A stretch of DNA of 64,000 bases from Pseudomonas sp. PDNC002 (GTDB lineage Bacteria; Pseudomonadota; Gammaproteobacteria; Pseudomonadales; Pseudomonadaceae). This document shows, in pieces, positions 35,224 through 44,341 of the stretch (positions are counted from its first letter, which is position 1; every line of letters starts with the position of its first letter). The position numbers and the translations under genes were made by a program. The notes under the pieces were generated by a model. That model did not search any database and was not told the origin of the DNA. It worked only from the letters and a program-made list of their open reading frames with translations. The stretch lies in assembly GCF_016919445.1 (NCBI RefSeq), contig NZ_CP070356.1:1309501-1373500 (forward strand), read 5' to 3'.

Positions 35224-35252
35224 GGTTGCGCGGCAGCTCCTGCCGCGCAACC
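35224..35252 (+). terminator. Strong hairpin between ahpC and ahpF
   Basis: GGTTGCGCGGCAG-ctc-CTGCCGCGCAACC is a perfect 13-bp stem with a 3-nt loop, 16 nt after the ahpC stop. There is no U-tract. It may act as a partial terminator or an mRNA-stabilising end that makes ahpC more abundant than ahpF. Confidence 0.7.
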
Positions 35253-35405
35253 ACCGGGCGCCCGCCCACAGCGCTTCCCCCACCGTTTTGCAGTACCCCG
35301 AGGATGCCTACCGGCATCCTCCCTACCTAAAGCCAAAAGCGTGCGTAGGGTGGGCCCAAGAGCTCGCCGGGGAACCCCTTTGCTCAAATTTCGAGGATCT
35401 GGATC

Positions 35406-36971
35406 ATGTTGGACGCCACTCTTAAAACCCAGTTGAAGGCCTACCTGGAAAAGGTTCAGCAGCCGTTCGAGATCGTCGCTTCCCTCGATGACAGCGACAA
35501 ATCCCGCGAGATGAGCGAACTGCTGCACGACATCGTCGGCCTGACCGACAAGATCACCCTGCGTGAAGATGGCAGCGACGCCCGCAAGCCCTCCTTCTCG
35601 CTGAACCGCCCGGGGGCGAACATCGGCCTGGCTTTCGCCGGCATCCCCATGGGCCACGAATTCACCTCCCTGGTACTGGCGCTGCTGCAGGTTGGCGGCC
35701 ACCCGTCCAAGCTCGAAGCCGACGTGATCGAGCAGATCAAGGGCATCCAGGGTTCGTTCGAGTTCGAAACCTACTTCTCGCTGTCCTGCCAGAACTGCCC
35801 GGACGTGGTCCAGGCGCTGAACCTGATGGCCGTGCTCAACCCGAACATCCGCCACGTCGCCATCGACGGCGCGCTGTTCCAGGAAGAAGTCGAGCGCCGC
35901 CAGGTGATGGCTGTACCGAGCATCTACCTCAACGGCGAAGTGTTCGGCCAGGGCCGCATGGGCGTGGAAGAAATCCTCGCCAAGATCGATACCGGCGCCG
36001 CTGCCCGCGAAGCCGAGAAGCTGTCGGCGAAAGAAGAGTTCGACGTACTGGTCGTCGGCGGTGGCCCGGCTGGTGCCGCGGCTGCGATCTATGCCGCCCG
36101 TAAAGGCATCCGCACTGGCGTTGCCGCCGAGCGTTTCGGTGGCCAGGTGCTGGACACCATGGCCATCGAGAACTTCATCTCGGTGACCGAGACCGAAGGC
36201 CCGAAACTGGCTCGCCAGCTCGAAGAGCACGTCAAGCACTACGACGTCGACATCATGAACCTGCAGCGCGCCAGCGCGCTGATTCCGGCCAAGACCGTCG
36301 GCGGCCTGCACGAAGTGCAGTTCGAGGGCGGCGGCAGCCTCAAGGCCAAGTCCGTGATCCTGGCCACCGGCGCCCGCTGGCGTGAAATGGGCGTGCCGGG
36401 CGAGAAGGAATACAAGGCCAAGGGCGTGTGCTTCTGCCCGCACTGCGACGGCCCGCTGTTCAAGGGCAAGCGCGTCGCGGTGATCGGCGGCGGCAACTCC
36501 GGCGTCGAAGCGGCCATCGACCTGGCCGGTATCGTCAGCCACGTGACCCTGCTGGAGTTCGACAGCAAGCTGCGCGCCGACGCCGTGCTGCAACGCAAGC
36601 TGTTCAGCCTGCCGAACGTGGAGGTGATCACCAGCGCGCTGACCAGCGAAGTGAAAGGCGATGGCCAGAAGGTCACCGGCCTGGTCTACAAGGACCGCAA
36701 CTCGGAAGAGTTCAAGTCCATCGACCTGGAAGGCATTTTCGTGCAGATCGGCCTGCTGCCCAACAGCGAATGGCTCAAGGGCACCATCGAACTGACCCCG
36801 CGTGGCGAGATCATCGTCGACGCTCGCGGCGAGACTTCGCTGCCGGGCATCTTCGCCGCCGGTGACGTGACCACCGTTCCGTACAAGCAGATCGTGATCG
36901 CGGTCGGCGAAGGCGCCAAGGCGTCGCTCTCCGCCTTCGACCACCTGATCCGCTCCTCCGCGCCAGCCTGA
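35406..36971 (+). CDS. ahpF: Alkyl hydroperoxide reductase flavoprotein AhpF
   Basis: 521 residues. AhpF passes electrons from NADH through FAD and two disulfide centres to AhpC. The N-terminal domain (~1-200) is a double thioredoxin fold with the first CxxC in LSCQNCPDV. The thioredoxin-reductase-like part has an FAD motif [12 protein letters not shown], the second CxxC in [11 protein letters not shown] and the NADH motif [18 protein letters not shown] site precedes ATG. It is followed by a clear terminator. Confidence 0.97.
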   Translation: MLDATLKTQLKAYLEKVQQPFEIVASLDDSDKSREMSELLHDIVGLTDKITLREDGSDARKPSFSLNRPGANIGLAFAGIPMGHEFTSLVLALLQVGGHPSKLEADVIEQIKGIQGSFEFETYFSLSCQNCPDVVQALNLMAVLNPNIRHVAIDGALFQEEVERRQVMAVPSIYLNGEVFGQGRMGVEEILAKIDTGAAAREAEKLSAKEEFDVLVVGGGPAGAAAAIYAARKGIRTGVAAERFGGQVLDTMAIENFISVTETEGPKLARQLEEHVKHYDVDIMNLQRASALIPAKTVGGLHEVQFEGGGSLKAKSVILATGARWREMGVPGEKEYKAKGVCFCPHCDGPLFKGKRVAVIGGGNSGVEAAIDLAGIVSHVTLLEFDSKLRADAVLQRKLFSLPNVEVITSALTSEVKGDGQKVTGLVYKDRNSEEFKSIDLEGIFVQIGLLPNSEWLKGTIELTPRGEIIVDARGETSLPGIFAAGDVTTVPYKQIVIAVGEGAKASLSAFDHLIRSSAPA

Positions 36972-36991
36972 TGACCTCGCGCTAGAGAAAG

Positions 36992-37031
36992 AAACGCCCG
37001 GTTCACGAGAGTGGATCGGGCGTTTTCTTTT
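36992..37031 (+). terminator. Rho-independent terminator after ahpF
   Basis: AAACGCCCG and CGGGCGTTT form a 9-bp stem around a 16-nt loop, followed by TTTTCTTTT. It begins 20 nt after the ahpF stop. Confidence 0.88.
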
Positions 37032-37069
37032 GTGCGGAATTTGCCGGGTGAGTCTGGCGCGGGGATTCG

Positions 37070-37210
37070 CCCTCACCCCCGCCCTCTCCCAGAGGGAGAG
37101 GGGGCTGTCCTCTGCATCGACTCATATCGGAATTAGCCAGCGAGCGCAGAAGTGTCCACCCATGCCAAACGGTCCCCTCTCCCTCTGGGAGAGGGTTAGG
37201 GTGAGGGAGG
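37070..37210. repeat. Fold-back repeat family A, copy 4
   Basis: The left arm CCCTCACCCCCGCCCTCTCCC with a CTCTCCC-aga-GGGAGAG hairpin pairs with the right arm ending GAGAGGGTTAGGGTGAGGG. It fills the space between the ahpF terminator and the end of the convergent cls gene. Confidence 0.86.
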
Positions 37211-37227
37211 CGCCCCGCTCCGAACCC

Positions 37228-38661
37228 TCAGAGAATCGGCGACACCAACCGCGCCACCCGCATCCCCAATTGCTGCATCCGATGCAAGCGCTTGCGGTCG
37301 TCCAGGGTCATCTCCACGGACTGGGCGAAATCCTCTTCCAGCATGCTCTCCACGTCACGGGCGAAGTCTTCGTCGACGGTGATCACCATGATCTCGAAGT
37401 TCAGGCGGAACGAGCGGTTGTCCAGGTTGGCGCTGCCCACGGCGGCGCTGTCATGGTCGATGAGGATCACCTTCTGGTGCAGGAACCCCGGCTGGTAGCG
37501 GAATACCCGCACACCGGCGCGCACGGCCTCCAGCGCATAGAGGCTGGACGCGGCGTACACCGTCTTGTGGTCCGGCCGCGAAGGCAACAGGATGCGCACG
37601 TCCACGCCGCGCAGCACCGCCAAGCGCAGGGCGGCGGCGACGGCTTCGTCCGGCACGAAATAGGGCGTGGTGATCCACACCCGCTCCACCGCCGCGTTGA
37701 TCGATTCGACGAAGAACAGCGAGCAGGTTTCCTGGGTGTCCGCCGGGCCGCTGGGCACCACCTGGCAAAGCATCCCGGCATCGTCGTAGCCATCGGGCAG
37801 GATCAGCGTCGGCAGCGTGTGAGTGGCCCAGAACCAGTCCTCGGCGAAGCATTCCTGCAAACATGCCACCGCCGGCCCGCGCAGCTCGATGTGGGTGTCG
37901 CGCCAGGGCGCCAGTGGTGGCTTCTCGCCCAGGTATTCGACGCCGACGTTGTGGCCGCCGACGAAGCCGCGTACGCCGTCGACCACGACGATCTTGCGGT
38001 GATTGCGGAAGTTCACCTGGAAGCGGTTGATCATCCCGCTGCCGGTGCTGAACGCGTGCACCTGCACGCCGCCCTGGCGCAGCTTGTCGACATAGCGCCG
38101 CGGCAGCGAATGACTGCCGATGCCGTCGTACAGCAGGAATACGTCGACGCCGTTGGCCGCGCGCTCCAGCAGCAGCTGCGCGAGGCGCTGGCCGAGGACG
38201 TCGTCGCGGATGATGAAGAACTGCACCAGCACGACTTTCTTCGCCGCCGAAATGGCTTCGAACATCGCGTCGAACGATGCCTTGCCGTTCACCAGCAGGC
38301 GTACCTCGTTGTTCGCCAGGGTCGGCATGCGCGCCAGGCCGACCATCGCCTTGAGGGCCTTGTAGCCGTCGTATTGGCGGGCGGCGAGGGCTTCTTCCAC
38401 CCAGGGGCGCCAATCCAGCTCGGCGGCGGCCACGTGCATTTCCTCGTTGGCCTGACGGCGTGCGCCGATGTAGGCGTCGAAGCGGCTGCGGCCGAATACC
38501 AGGTACGGCACCAGGGTAAGCAGTGGCATGAACACCAGCGAAGTCGCCCAGGCGATGGCGCCTTGCGCGGTGCGCACGCTGAGCACGGCATGGACCGCGG
38601 CGATGATCCCGAGTAGCTGGACCACCACCAGGAAGTGGGCGATGTAGGCGGAGTAATGCAT
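37228..38661 (-). CDS. cls: Cardiolipin synthase (phospholipase D family)
   Basis: 477 residues. Cls joins two phosphatidylglycerols into cardiolipin in the inner membrane. Two N-terminal transmembrane helices (~8-58) precede two phospholipase D domains with intact HxKxxxxD motifs: [10 protein letters not shown] near residue 220 and [10 protein letters not shown] near 395, each followed by the expected GSANxxxRS or GGHN element. Length and topology fit ClsA. It ends beside repeat copy 4 and begins 42 nt after the amidase gene on the same strand. Confidence 0.93.
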   Translation of the reverse strand: MHYSAYIAHFLVVVQLLGIIAAVHAVLSVRTAQGAIAWATSLVFMPLLTLVPYLVFGRSRFDAYIGARRQANEEMHVAAAELDWRPWVEEALAARQYDGYKALKAMVGLARMPTLANNEVRLLVNGKASFDAMFEAISAAKKVVLVQFFIIRDDVLGQRLAQLLLERAANGVDVFLLYDGIGSHSLPRRYVDKLRQGGVQVHAFSTGSGMINRFQVNFRNHRKIVVVDGVRGFVGGHNVGVEYLGEKPPLAPWRDTHIELRGPAVACLQECFAEDWFWATHTLPTLILPDGYDDAGMLCQVVPSGPADTQETCSLFFVESINAAVERVWITTPYFVPDEAVAAALRLAVLRGVDVRILLPSRPDHKTVYAASSLYALEAVRAGVRVFRYQPGFLHQKVILIDHDSAAVGSANLDNRSFRLNFEIMVITVDEDFARDVESMLEEDFAQSVEMTLDDRKRLHRMQQLGMRVARLVSPIL

Positions 38662-38703
38662 GGGCGCGCGATCAGTTCCTTGTGGTCGGCGAGTGGGCTG
38701 AGC

Positions 38704-40101
38704 TTAGTTGGCTGCCGGCGGTTGCGGCCAGCGGTGGATGGGACCGCGCCAATGTTCGAAGGCTTTTCCCAACCGCAGCACATCGACATCGGCAAAACGG
38801 GGCCCGACTATCTGCAGGCCGATGGGCATGCCTTCGGCCGTGAAGCCGCAGTTGATTGAGAGTGCCGGTTGCTCGGACATGTTCCATGGCACGGTGAAGC
38901 CGATGTGCTCGAAAGGCTGCGCCGGATCGTTGGTCGGTGATGCCCACTCCGCCGGGAAGGCGGCGATCTGGTTGGTGGGCGAGAGCAGGAAATCGATGCC
39001 CTGGAACTGCTCGGCGGCGCGCCGGCGCATCTCGAAGGTGCAGTTGAAGCCGCGCACGGCGTCGGCACCGCTCACCGCCGCGCCGCCCTCGGCCCACTGG
39101 AAGATGTAGGGCAGGACCTTGGCCTGGCGTTCCGCCGGCAGGTTTTCCAGCTCGGCCCACAGACGCGCGCGCCAGAACTTGTCCAGGCCTTCGAGCAACT
39201 CGCGGTCGAGGATCGGTCGTACCTCGATGATTTCCGCGCCGGCAGCGGCGAATTGTCTTGCGGCGGCTTCCACCGCGGCGCACACCTCGGGCTCGGGTTG
39301 CAGGCCGCAGCCGGGGTCGAGTTGCAGGCCGATGCGCAGGCCGCGGACCTCGGCGTAGTCGATGTGCCAGTCGAGATCGGCGGGCGGCAGGGCCGTGGCG
39401 TCGCGCCAGTCGGGGCGAGCCAGGTGCTTCATCATCAGCGCCGCGTCATCCAGCGTGCGGGTCATCGGGCCGGCGCAGCGACCGGTGAAGTACGGATCGA
39501 TGGGAATTCGCCCCAGGCTCGGCTTGAAGCCGACCAGCCCGCACCAGCCCGCCGGCAGGCGTACCGAGCCGCCGATGTCGGTGCCGATGTGCAGCGGCCC
39601 GTAGCCGGCTGCCGCGGCGGACGCTGCGCCGGCGCTGGAGCCGCCCGGATTCATGCGCAGGTCCCAGGGGTTGCGGGCCAGTTTGTGGAAGCTGGAAAGC
39701 CCGGAGGAAAGCATGCCGAAGTCCGGCACCGTGGTCTTGCCCAGCAGGATGGCGCCAGCTTCGTTCATGCGTGCGGCGGGCGGCGCGTTGCCGGTCGCCG
39801 GCTGCAGGAGGGTGGCGGCGCTGCCCTGGGGAATCGGGTCGCCTGTGGTGGCGATCAGTTCCTTGATGGTCACCGGCACGCCGTCCAGCTCGCCGCAGGG
39901 CGCGCAGCGGATCCAGCGCGCCTCGGAGCGCCGCGCCTGCTCGATCGCGCGCTGCGGGTCGAAGGTATAGAGCGCGCAGAGCTGCGGTTCCCAGCGTTCG
40001 ATGTGGGCGATCAGGTGGTCGAGGTACTCGACCGGGGAAAGCTGGTGCGAGCGGTAGAGGGCGAGCAGTTCGACGGCGGACAGATCGTGCAACGGTGGCA
40101 T
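38704..40101 (-). CDS. Amidase signature family protein
   Basis: 465 residues. The Ser-cisSer-Lys catalytic triad of the amidase signature family is present: lysine in VPVTIKE, the cis-serine in NPGGSSAGAA and the nucleophilic serine in GTDIGGSVRLPA. A GGAG site precedes ATG at 40101. No signal peptide or transport segment is seen, so it is cytoplasmic. Family members hydrolyse diverse amides and include GatA; lack of gatB/gatC neighbours argues against a role in tRNA amidation. The natural substrate is not evident. Confidence 0.87.
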   Translation of the reverse strand: MPPLHDLSAVELLALYRSHQLSPVEYLDHLIAHIERWEPQLCALYTFDPQRAIEQARRSEARWIRCAPCGELDGVPVTIKELIATTGDPIPQGSAATLLQPATGNAPPAARMNEAGAILLGKTTVPDFGMLSSGLSSFHKLARNPWDLRMNPGGSSAGAASAAAAGYGPLHIGTDIGGSVRLPAGWCGLVGFKPSLGRIPIDPYFTGRCAGPMTRTLDDAALMMKHLARPDWRDATALPPADLDWHIDYAEVRGLRIGLQLDPGCGLQPEPEVCAAVEAAARQFAAAGAEIIEVRPILDRELLEGLDKFWRARLWAELENLPAERQAKVLPYIFQWAEGGAAVSGADAVRGFNCTFEMRRRAAEQFQGIDFLLSPTNQIAAFPAEWASPTNDPAQPFEHIGFTVPWNMSEQPALSINCGFTAEGMPIGLQIVGPRFADVDVLRLGKAFEHWRGPIHRWPQPPAAN

Positions 40102-40193
40102 GGCGGTCTCCGGCGGGGGCTGTGCCTCACCCTAACCGAATCCGCGCGCCGATGGGATGGGTGCGGCGCTCATGCCGCACCCGCTTGCGAGTC

Positions 40194-40775
40194 TCAGGCG
40201 CGCTGACGCGACTGCTGGTCGATCAGGTACTGCAGGCGATACAGATGACGGTAGCCCGCTTCCCAGGCGCCGTGGCCGGATTTCACGTTGATGTGCCCGG
40301 CGGACGGCAGGATCACCGTCTCGGCGCCCCAGGTGCGGCCCAGCGCCATGGCGCGTTGCGGGCTGCAGGCGGCGTCATTGTCCGAGCCCACCAGCACGGC
40401 AGGGAAAGGCAGGCTTTGCGAGGCGATGGGCGCGAAATTGCGCAGCGCCTCGTGGCAGGTTTCCCGTTCCACGTCGGCCGGTGCGACCAGCAGGGCGCCG
40501 ACGACCTGGGCGAGTGCGCGGCGGTCGGCGCGGGCGGCCCAGGCGGCGACGGTGACGCAGCCCAGGCTGTGGGCGATCAGCACCACATGGCCGGGCTCGC
40601 GGCGGATTTCTCGATCGAGTTCGGCGACCCAGTCGGCGCGCTGCGGGGTGATCCAGTCGCGTTGCTGCACCCGCGCGGCATTCGGCAGGGCACGCTGCCA
40701 GTGGCTCTGCCAGTGGGCGTCGTCGGATCCGTGCCAGCCCGGCACGATCAGATAGCGGATGCGTTCGTTGCGCAT
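40194..40775 (-). CDS. RBBP9/YdeN-family serine hydrolase
   Basis: 193 residues, small alpha/beta-hydrolase. It begins RYLIVPGWHGSDDAHWQSHW, has the nucleophile elbow AHSLGC, an acidic residue in LVGSDND and the catalytic histidine in SAGHINVKSG. This fits the YdeN/RBBP9 family of unknown-substrate hydrolases. ATG at 40775 is preferred over 40799 because of an AGGG site 8 nt upstream; the two starts differ by eight residues. Confidence 0.85.
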   Translation of the reverse strand: MRNERIRYLIVPGWHGSDDAHWQSHWQRALPNAARVQQRDWITPQRADWVAELDREIRREPGHVVLIAHSLGCVTVAAWAARADRRALAQVVGALLVAPADVERETCHEALRNFAPIASQSLPFPAVLVGSDNDAACSPQRAMALGRTWGAETVILPSAGHINVKSGHGAWEAGYRHLYRLQYLIDQQSRQRA

Positions 40776-40893
40776 GGAGCGGCCCTCTCGAATCGTCATG
40801 AGAAGGCATTCTAGGGAGGGTTTTAATATTCGTTAAGGAATAAGAAATTCTTTGCTTATGCAGTATTTAAGCTAAACGAATGGCTATAAGCGG

Positions 40894-41547
40894 TTATTCC
40901 TGCGCCCGCCGCAACGGGCAGCAGCGCGCCAGGATGCCTTCCAGATTGAGATCGGGCATGGCGTATTCGCGCAGTGCACGGGCGGTCTGCTCGACGTACT
41001 CGCGGGTGGTGCCGAAGTGTCCCTGGGCGCTGGCCAGCACGTGCTCGACGACGTTGTCGGGCAGGGAGCCGGCGTAGCTGGGCAGGTGGCGTTCGAGGAC
41101 GAAGCCCAGGGCGCGCACGCGGGTGCCATCGTCCAGGCGGCAGTTGAGCCATTCCGGGCGATAGGAGGCGTAGGGCATCTCCCTTTCCCAGAGCGCGTAG
41201 AGGTTGGCGTCGAGGTGGTCCTCCGGCAGGCGGAAGGCGAAGCCGGAGCAGGAGCCGCCGCGGTCCAGGCCGAGCACCAGGCCGGGCGCTTCCGGCGTGC
41301 CGCGGTGGGTCAGGGACCACAGGTAGAGCCCGCGGTGGTAGCCGTGCACCCGCGCACGGCGCGCCTCGGCCACCGGGAACTCCGGGCGCCAGATCAGCGA
41401 GCCGTAGGCGAACAGCCACACGGGACCGGCGCCATGTTCGCTCATGGTGATGTCGAGCGAGGCGCGCAGCTGTGCGGGTGTGAAACGTTCCGGCACCCCC
41501 AGTGTCGGCGGATAAAACGGGCCTTCCGAAGCGGGAGACGATGTCAT
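40894..41547 (-). CDS. chaC: ChaC-family gamma-glutamylcyclotransferase
   Basis: 217 residues. ChaC enzymes split glutathione to 5-oxoproline and Cys-Gly. The substrate loop FAYGSLIWRPEF, the catalytic glutamate region LWEREMPYASY and a C-terminal NVVEHVLASAQGHFG-type helix match the family. ATG at 41547 has a GAGGGG site 6 nt upstream; the longer frame to 41838 reads through repeat sequence. Cytoplasmic. No operon partner. Confidence 0.88.
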   Translation of the reverse strand: MTSSPASEGPFYPPTLGVPERFTPAQLRASLDITMSEHGAGPVWLFAYGSLIWRPEFPVAEARRARVHGYHRGLYLWSLTHRGTPEAPGLVLGLDRGGSCSGFAFRLPEDHLDANLYALWEREMPYASYRPEWLNCRLDDGTRVRALGFVLERHLPSYAGSLPDNVVEHVLASAQGHFGTTREYVEQTARALREYAMPDLNLEGILARCCPLRRAQE

Positions 41548-41683
41548 GCGGTACCCCTCAGGTCTCCGAACTGTCATCAACTTAGTGGAAGTGCGGCGGC
41601 CACGGAAGGGCCTGAAAGGCATAGGGTTATTGCCGGGGCGGGGATGACGACGAACGGCGGCCGCACTGGTGTGCTGACTAGGC

Positions 41684-41766
41684 GTAGGAGCGGACTTTGT
41701 CCGCGATGTGCGAGAGGTCCGCTCGGAGTTGCCGGGAATCGATCGCGGACGGAGTCCGCTCCTACG
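41684..41766. repeat. REP family B, copy 2
   Basis: GTAGGAGCGGACTTTGTCCG (from 41684) pairs with the arm ending GGAGTCCGCTCCTAC (to 41766); the arms differ by the TTT versus CTC core. It lies upstream of chaC. The rest of the gap 41548-41932 holds only this and the exbD terminator. Confidence 0.83.
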
Positions 41767-41821
41767 CGATACCGGGCACCGGCGCGGGGCGCGCGCAGTG
41801 TGCAGATTAAAATGTGCGAAT

Positions 41822-41867
41822 AAAAAAAGGCCGCTCACCCCTGCCTGAGTATTGGGAGAGCGGCCTT
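41822..41867 (-). terminator. Terminator of the tonB-exbB-exbD operon
   Basis: AAGGCCGCTC (41827-41836) and GAGCGGCCTT (41858-41867) form a 10-bp stem; read on the minus strand it ends in a run of seven U. Confidence 0.9.
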
Positions 41868-41932
41868 GAAGCTCGGTACGTTGTGGAGATCCCTTTCTAC
41901 ACCCGCTCTGTTTCAGGCGTCTTACAGGTTCC

Positions 41933-42334
41933 TCAGCGCGCGGTGATCACCGCCAGCTTGGTGATGCCTGCCTTCTCGATGGAGGCCATGGCCTTGGCGA
42001 CCTGGCCGTAATTCACGTTCTCGTCCGCCTGCAGCTGCACGCGCACTTCAGCGTCTTTCGCCTTGGCGGCCTGCAGGTTGCTTTGCAGGAGTTCGGGCTG
42101 GATCTCATCCTTGTTGATGAACCACTTGCCGCCGCCGTCGATGCTCACCACCAGCGGGTCTTTCTGCTCCGGCGGGGCGACCGCTTCGGTCTTCGGCAGG
42201 TTGATCGGGATGGCGTTGGTCAGCAGCGGCGCGGTGACGATGAACACCACCAGCAGCACCAGCATCACGTCCACCAGCGGGGTGACGTTGATCTCGGAGA
42301 GAACCTCGTCGCTGTCCTGGGTCGAGAAGGCCAT
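41933..42334 (-). CDS. exbD: Biopolymer transport protein ExbD
   Basis: 133 residues. One transmembrane helix near residues 16-38 carries the essential aspartate in TPLVDVMLVLLVVFIV; the rest is periplasmic. ExbD with ExbB converts proton flow into work by TonB. An AAGGAGG site lies inside the exbB end, and the gap to exbB is 1 nt. Matches ExbD1 (PA0199-type) by operon order. Confidence 0.95.
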   Translation of the reverse strand: MAFSTQDSDEVLSEINVTPLVDVMLVLLVVFIVTAPLLTNAIPINLPKTEAVAPPEQKDPLVVSIDGGGKWFINKDEIQPELLQSNLQAAKAKDAEVRVQLQADENVNYGQVAKAMASIEKAGITKLAVITAR

Positions 42335-42335
42335 G

Positions 42336-43052
42336 TCAGCTCGCCTCCTTCACGCTGGCGCCGGCAGCTGGTTTGCGCGCGGCGGTGGGCAGGGCGACGA
42401 CGCGGAAGGCGCTCTTCTGCGCGAGGCTGTAGAAGTCGTGGGCGAAGTCGTCGAGGTCGGCGGCGGTGAGCTTCAGGCGACGGAGGAAGTAGTTGTAGAC
42501 CAGCACCGCCGGCACGGCGACGGCGATGCCCACGCCGGTGGCGATCAGTGCGCTGCCGATGGGCCCGGCGACGGTTTCCAGGCTGGCGGAACCCGCGGCG
42601 CTGATGCCCTTGAGCGCTTCCATGATGCCCCACACGGTGCCGAACAGGCCGATGAAGGGAGAGGTGGAACCGATCGAAGCGAGCACGGCGAGGCCCGATT
42701 CCAGGGAGCGGCGCTCGCGCTGGATCTGCTGGCGCAGGGCGCGTTCGAGGCGATCCTGGTGATTGATCGACTGGGCCAGGTCCGGCTGGCCGTTGTCCTG
42801 GACCTGGATGGCGGCGAAACCGGCCTGGGCCACGCGGGCGCCGGCGCCGGGCTTGCCGGCGGCCTGGTCACCGGCCGATTCCAGGCTGGTGGCGCTCCAG
42901 AACTGCTTCTGGAAACGCTTGTCCTGGGACTTCTGGCGGGTGAACTGGACGCCTTTCACCAGGGCCAGGGCCCAGGTGACGACGGAGAAGCCGACCAGCA
43001 GCCAGATGACTGCGCCTTCGACGGATTCCAGGGGGTTCAGGGGCAGACTCAT
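42336..43052 (-). CDS. exbB: Biopolymer transport protein ExbB (MotA/TolQ/ExbB family)
   Basis: 238 residues. Three transmembrane helices: near 12-32 (GAVIWLLVGFSVVTWALALV), ~130-150 and ~175-195, with the large cytoplasmic loop between the first two. The LASIGSTSPFIGLFGTVWGIM and SALIATGVGIAVAVPAVLVYN regions (core parts) are characteristic. An AAGGAG site precedes ATG. It lies between tonB (49 nt) and exbD (1 nt). Confidence 0.95.
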   Translation of the reverse strand: MSLPLNPLESVEGAVIWLLVGFSVVTWALALVKGVQFTRQKSQDKRFQKQFWSATSLESAGDQAAGKPGAGARVAQAGFAAIQVQDNGQPDLAQSINHQDRLERALRQQIQRERRSLESGLAVLASIGSTSPFIGLFGTVWGIMEALKGISAAGSASLETVAGPIGSALIATGVGIAVAVPAVLVYNYFLRRLKLTAADLDDFAHDFYSLAQKSAFRVVALPTAARKPAAGASVKEAS

Positions 43053-43101
43053 GGGTGTTCTCCTTCCGCGATTCTCGTGCGGCTGATCTGGGCAAGTTGA
43101 A

Positions 43102-43911
43102 TCAATTCAGTTTGAAATCGATGGGTACGCTGACCCAGCCGTCCTGGGCCACGTCGCCGCGCTTGGCCGGCACGAATTTCCAGCGCTGCACGGCTTTCAC
43201 CGCGGCGGCGTCCAGGGCGTCGCGGCCGCTGGTCTTCTGCACCTGGATCTCGCTCGGGCTGCCGCTGGCCAGGACGTGGACGCGCAGCAGCACGGTGCCT
43301 TCCCAGCCGCGACGCTGGGCCAGCGACGGGTATTCCGGCGCCGGGTTGTGCAGGTAGCCGGCATTGGCCGAGGGCGGCGTCAGCGGTGCCGGAGCCGGTG
43401 CCGCGGGGGCCGGCGGAGCCGGTTGCGGCGGCGGGGTTTCGGCTTTGGGCGGCGCCGGTTGCTCGACCGGCTTGGGCACGGGTTTGGCGACCGGTTTCGG
43501 CTTGGGTTTGGGGATCGGCTTGGGCGGCGGCGGTTTCACCGCGTTCTCGTCCACCACCGGGGGCGGCGGCTCCTGCACCACGGGCTCGGGGATCGGTTCG
43601 GGCGGCGGCGGCTCGACCACCGGCGGGGTGGGCGCGGTGAATTCGATGGTCATCGGCGGAACCTGCGGCGGCACCTCCGGCAATTGCGGCGTGGGCTGCT
43701 GGCTCAGCCAGTAGATCACCGCGCCGTGCAGCGCCAGGGCGAACAGACCGAGCAGGACAGCTTCACGACGGCTCAGCGCGCGAGCTTTCGCCGGCACGTG
43801 GCGGCCCAGCTCCAGCGCGTGGCGCAGCGGGCGGCCGAGATCGACCAGGTCGCCGCCGGGCACGTGGCGCAGGAAGGTATCCGGCGCGAGGGCATGCTGG
43901 GGTTGAGCCAT
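43102..43911 (-). CDS. tonB: Energy transducer TonB (TonB2 type)
   Basis: 269 residues. An unusually long cytoplasmic N-terminus (~58 residues) precedes a single transmembrane helix (AVLLGLFALALHGAVIYWL). A periplasmic Pro-rich spacer (~80-185, with PPPPEPIPEP and KPKPKPVAKP repeats) follows, then a TonB C-terminal domain with PEYPSLAQRRGWEGTVLLRV and the late WKFVPA. The long N-terminus matches TonB2 (PA0197) of the tonB2-exbB1-exbD1 operon. ATG at 43911 has AAGGAG 8 nt upstream. An AT-rich stretch ~100 nt upstream (43997-44030) has only ~11/19 match to a Fur box. Confidence 0.93.
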   Translation of the reverse strand: MAQPQHALAPDTFLRHVPGGDLVDLGRPLRHALELGRHVPAKARALSRREAVLLGLFALALHGAVIYWLSQQPTPQLPEVPPQVPPMTIEFTAPTPPVVEPPPPEPIPEPVVQEPPPPVVDENAVKPPPPKPIPKPKPKPVAKPVPKPVEQPAPPKAETPPPQPAPPAPAAPAPAPLTPPSANAGYLHNPAPEYPSLAQRRGWEGTVLLRVHVLASGSPSEIQVQKTSGRDALDAAAVKAVQRWKFVPAKRGDVAQDGWVSVPIDFKLN

Positions 43912-44173
43912 GAACGATCTCCTTGCAGGTCTGCGCGGCTCTAAGTCGCGCTTGAAACGGACCTGCATGATTGGCGGAGCGCCTTAGCTCTTGAAGTGAT
44001 TATTTTTGTTATTGAAATAACTTTCGGGACTATGCGGTTTTGCTGGGTCGCTACAGGCCGCGCCATTCGTGCCTTTGAGCGAAATCGAAAAAAGCCGATG
44101 CCTTTGCGGCATGGAAAATATGCAGGGAAGGTTGGCGAAAAATTGACTGGGAGCGCCGAAATAGACGGTTGCC

Positions 44174-44277
44174 TGTAGGAGCGAGCTTGCTCGCGAACGG
44201 GATTTTCAGGCCGCTCCGGAGCTGGGCGGGTTCGCGAGCAAGAACTAGGCGTCCCCCTCGCTCCTACAAAAAACCAA
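44174..44277. repeat. REP element with an interrupted right arm
   Basis: TGTAGGAGCGAGCTTGCTCG (from 44174) should pair with GTTCGCGAGCAAGCTCGCTCCTACA, but the right arm (44230-44277) is split by an extra AACTAGGCGTCCCC between GAGCAAG and CTCGCTCC. It lies between tonB and metQ, where synteny with P. aeruginosa breaks. Other sequence in the gap 43912-44341 is AT-rich promoter DNA near tonB and the metQ terminator. Confidence 0.75.
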
Positions 44278-44287
44278 AAGCCAAAAA

Positions 44288-44318
44288 CGAAAAAGCCCGG
44301 TCATTCGACCGGGCTTTT
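44288..44318. terminator. Terminator of metNIQ
   Basis: AAAAGCCCGGTC-attc-GACCGGGCTTTT is a perfect 12-bp stem with a 4-nt loop; both strands end in U-rich sequence. It lies 24 nt after the metQ stop on the minus strand. Confidence 0.93.
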
Positions 44319-44341
44319 CAGAGGTGAAGCTGCGTCGGCGA

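Noticed and set aside
38704-40101. Amidase as GatA subunit
   Set aside because: No gatB or gatC nearby and the family is broad; assigned only as amidase signature protein.
43997-44030. Fur box upstream of tonB
   Set aside because: Best 19-mer alignment gives about 11 of 19 matches, too weak in an AT-rich stretch.
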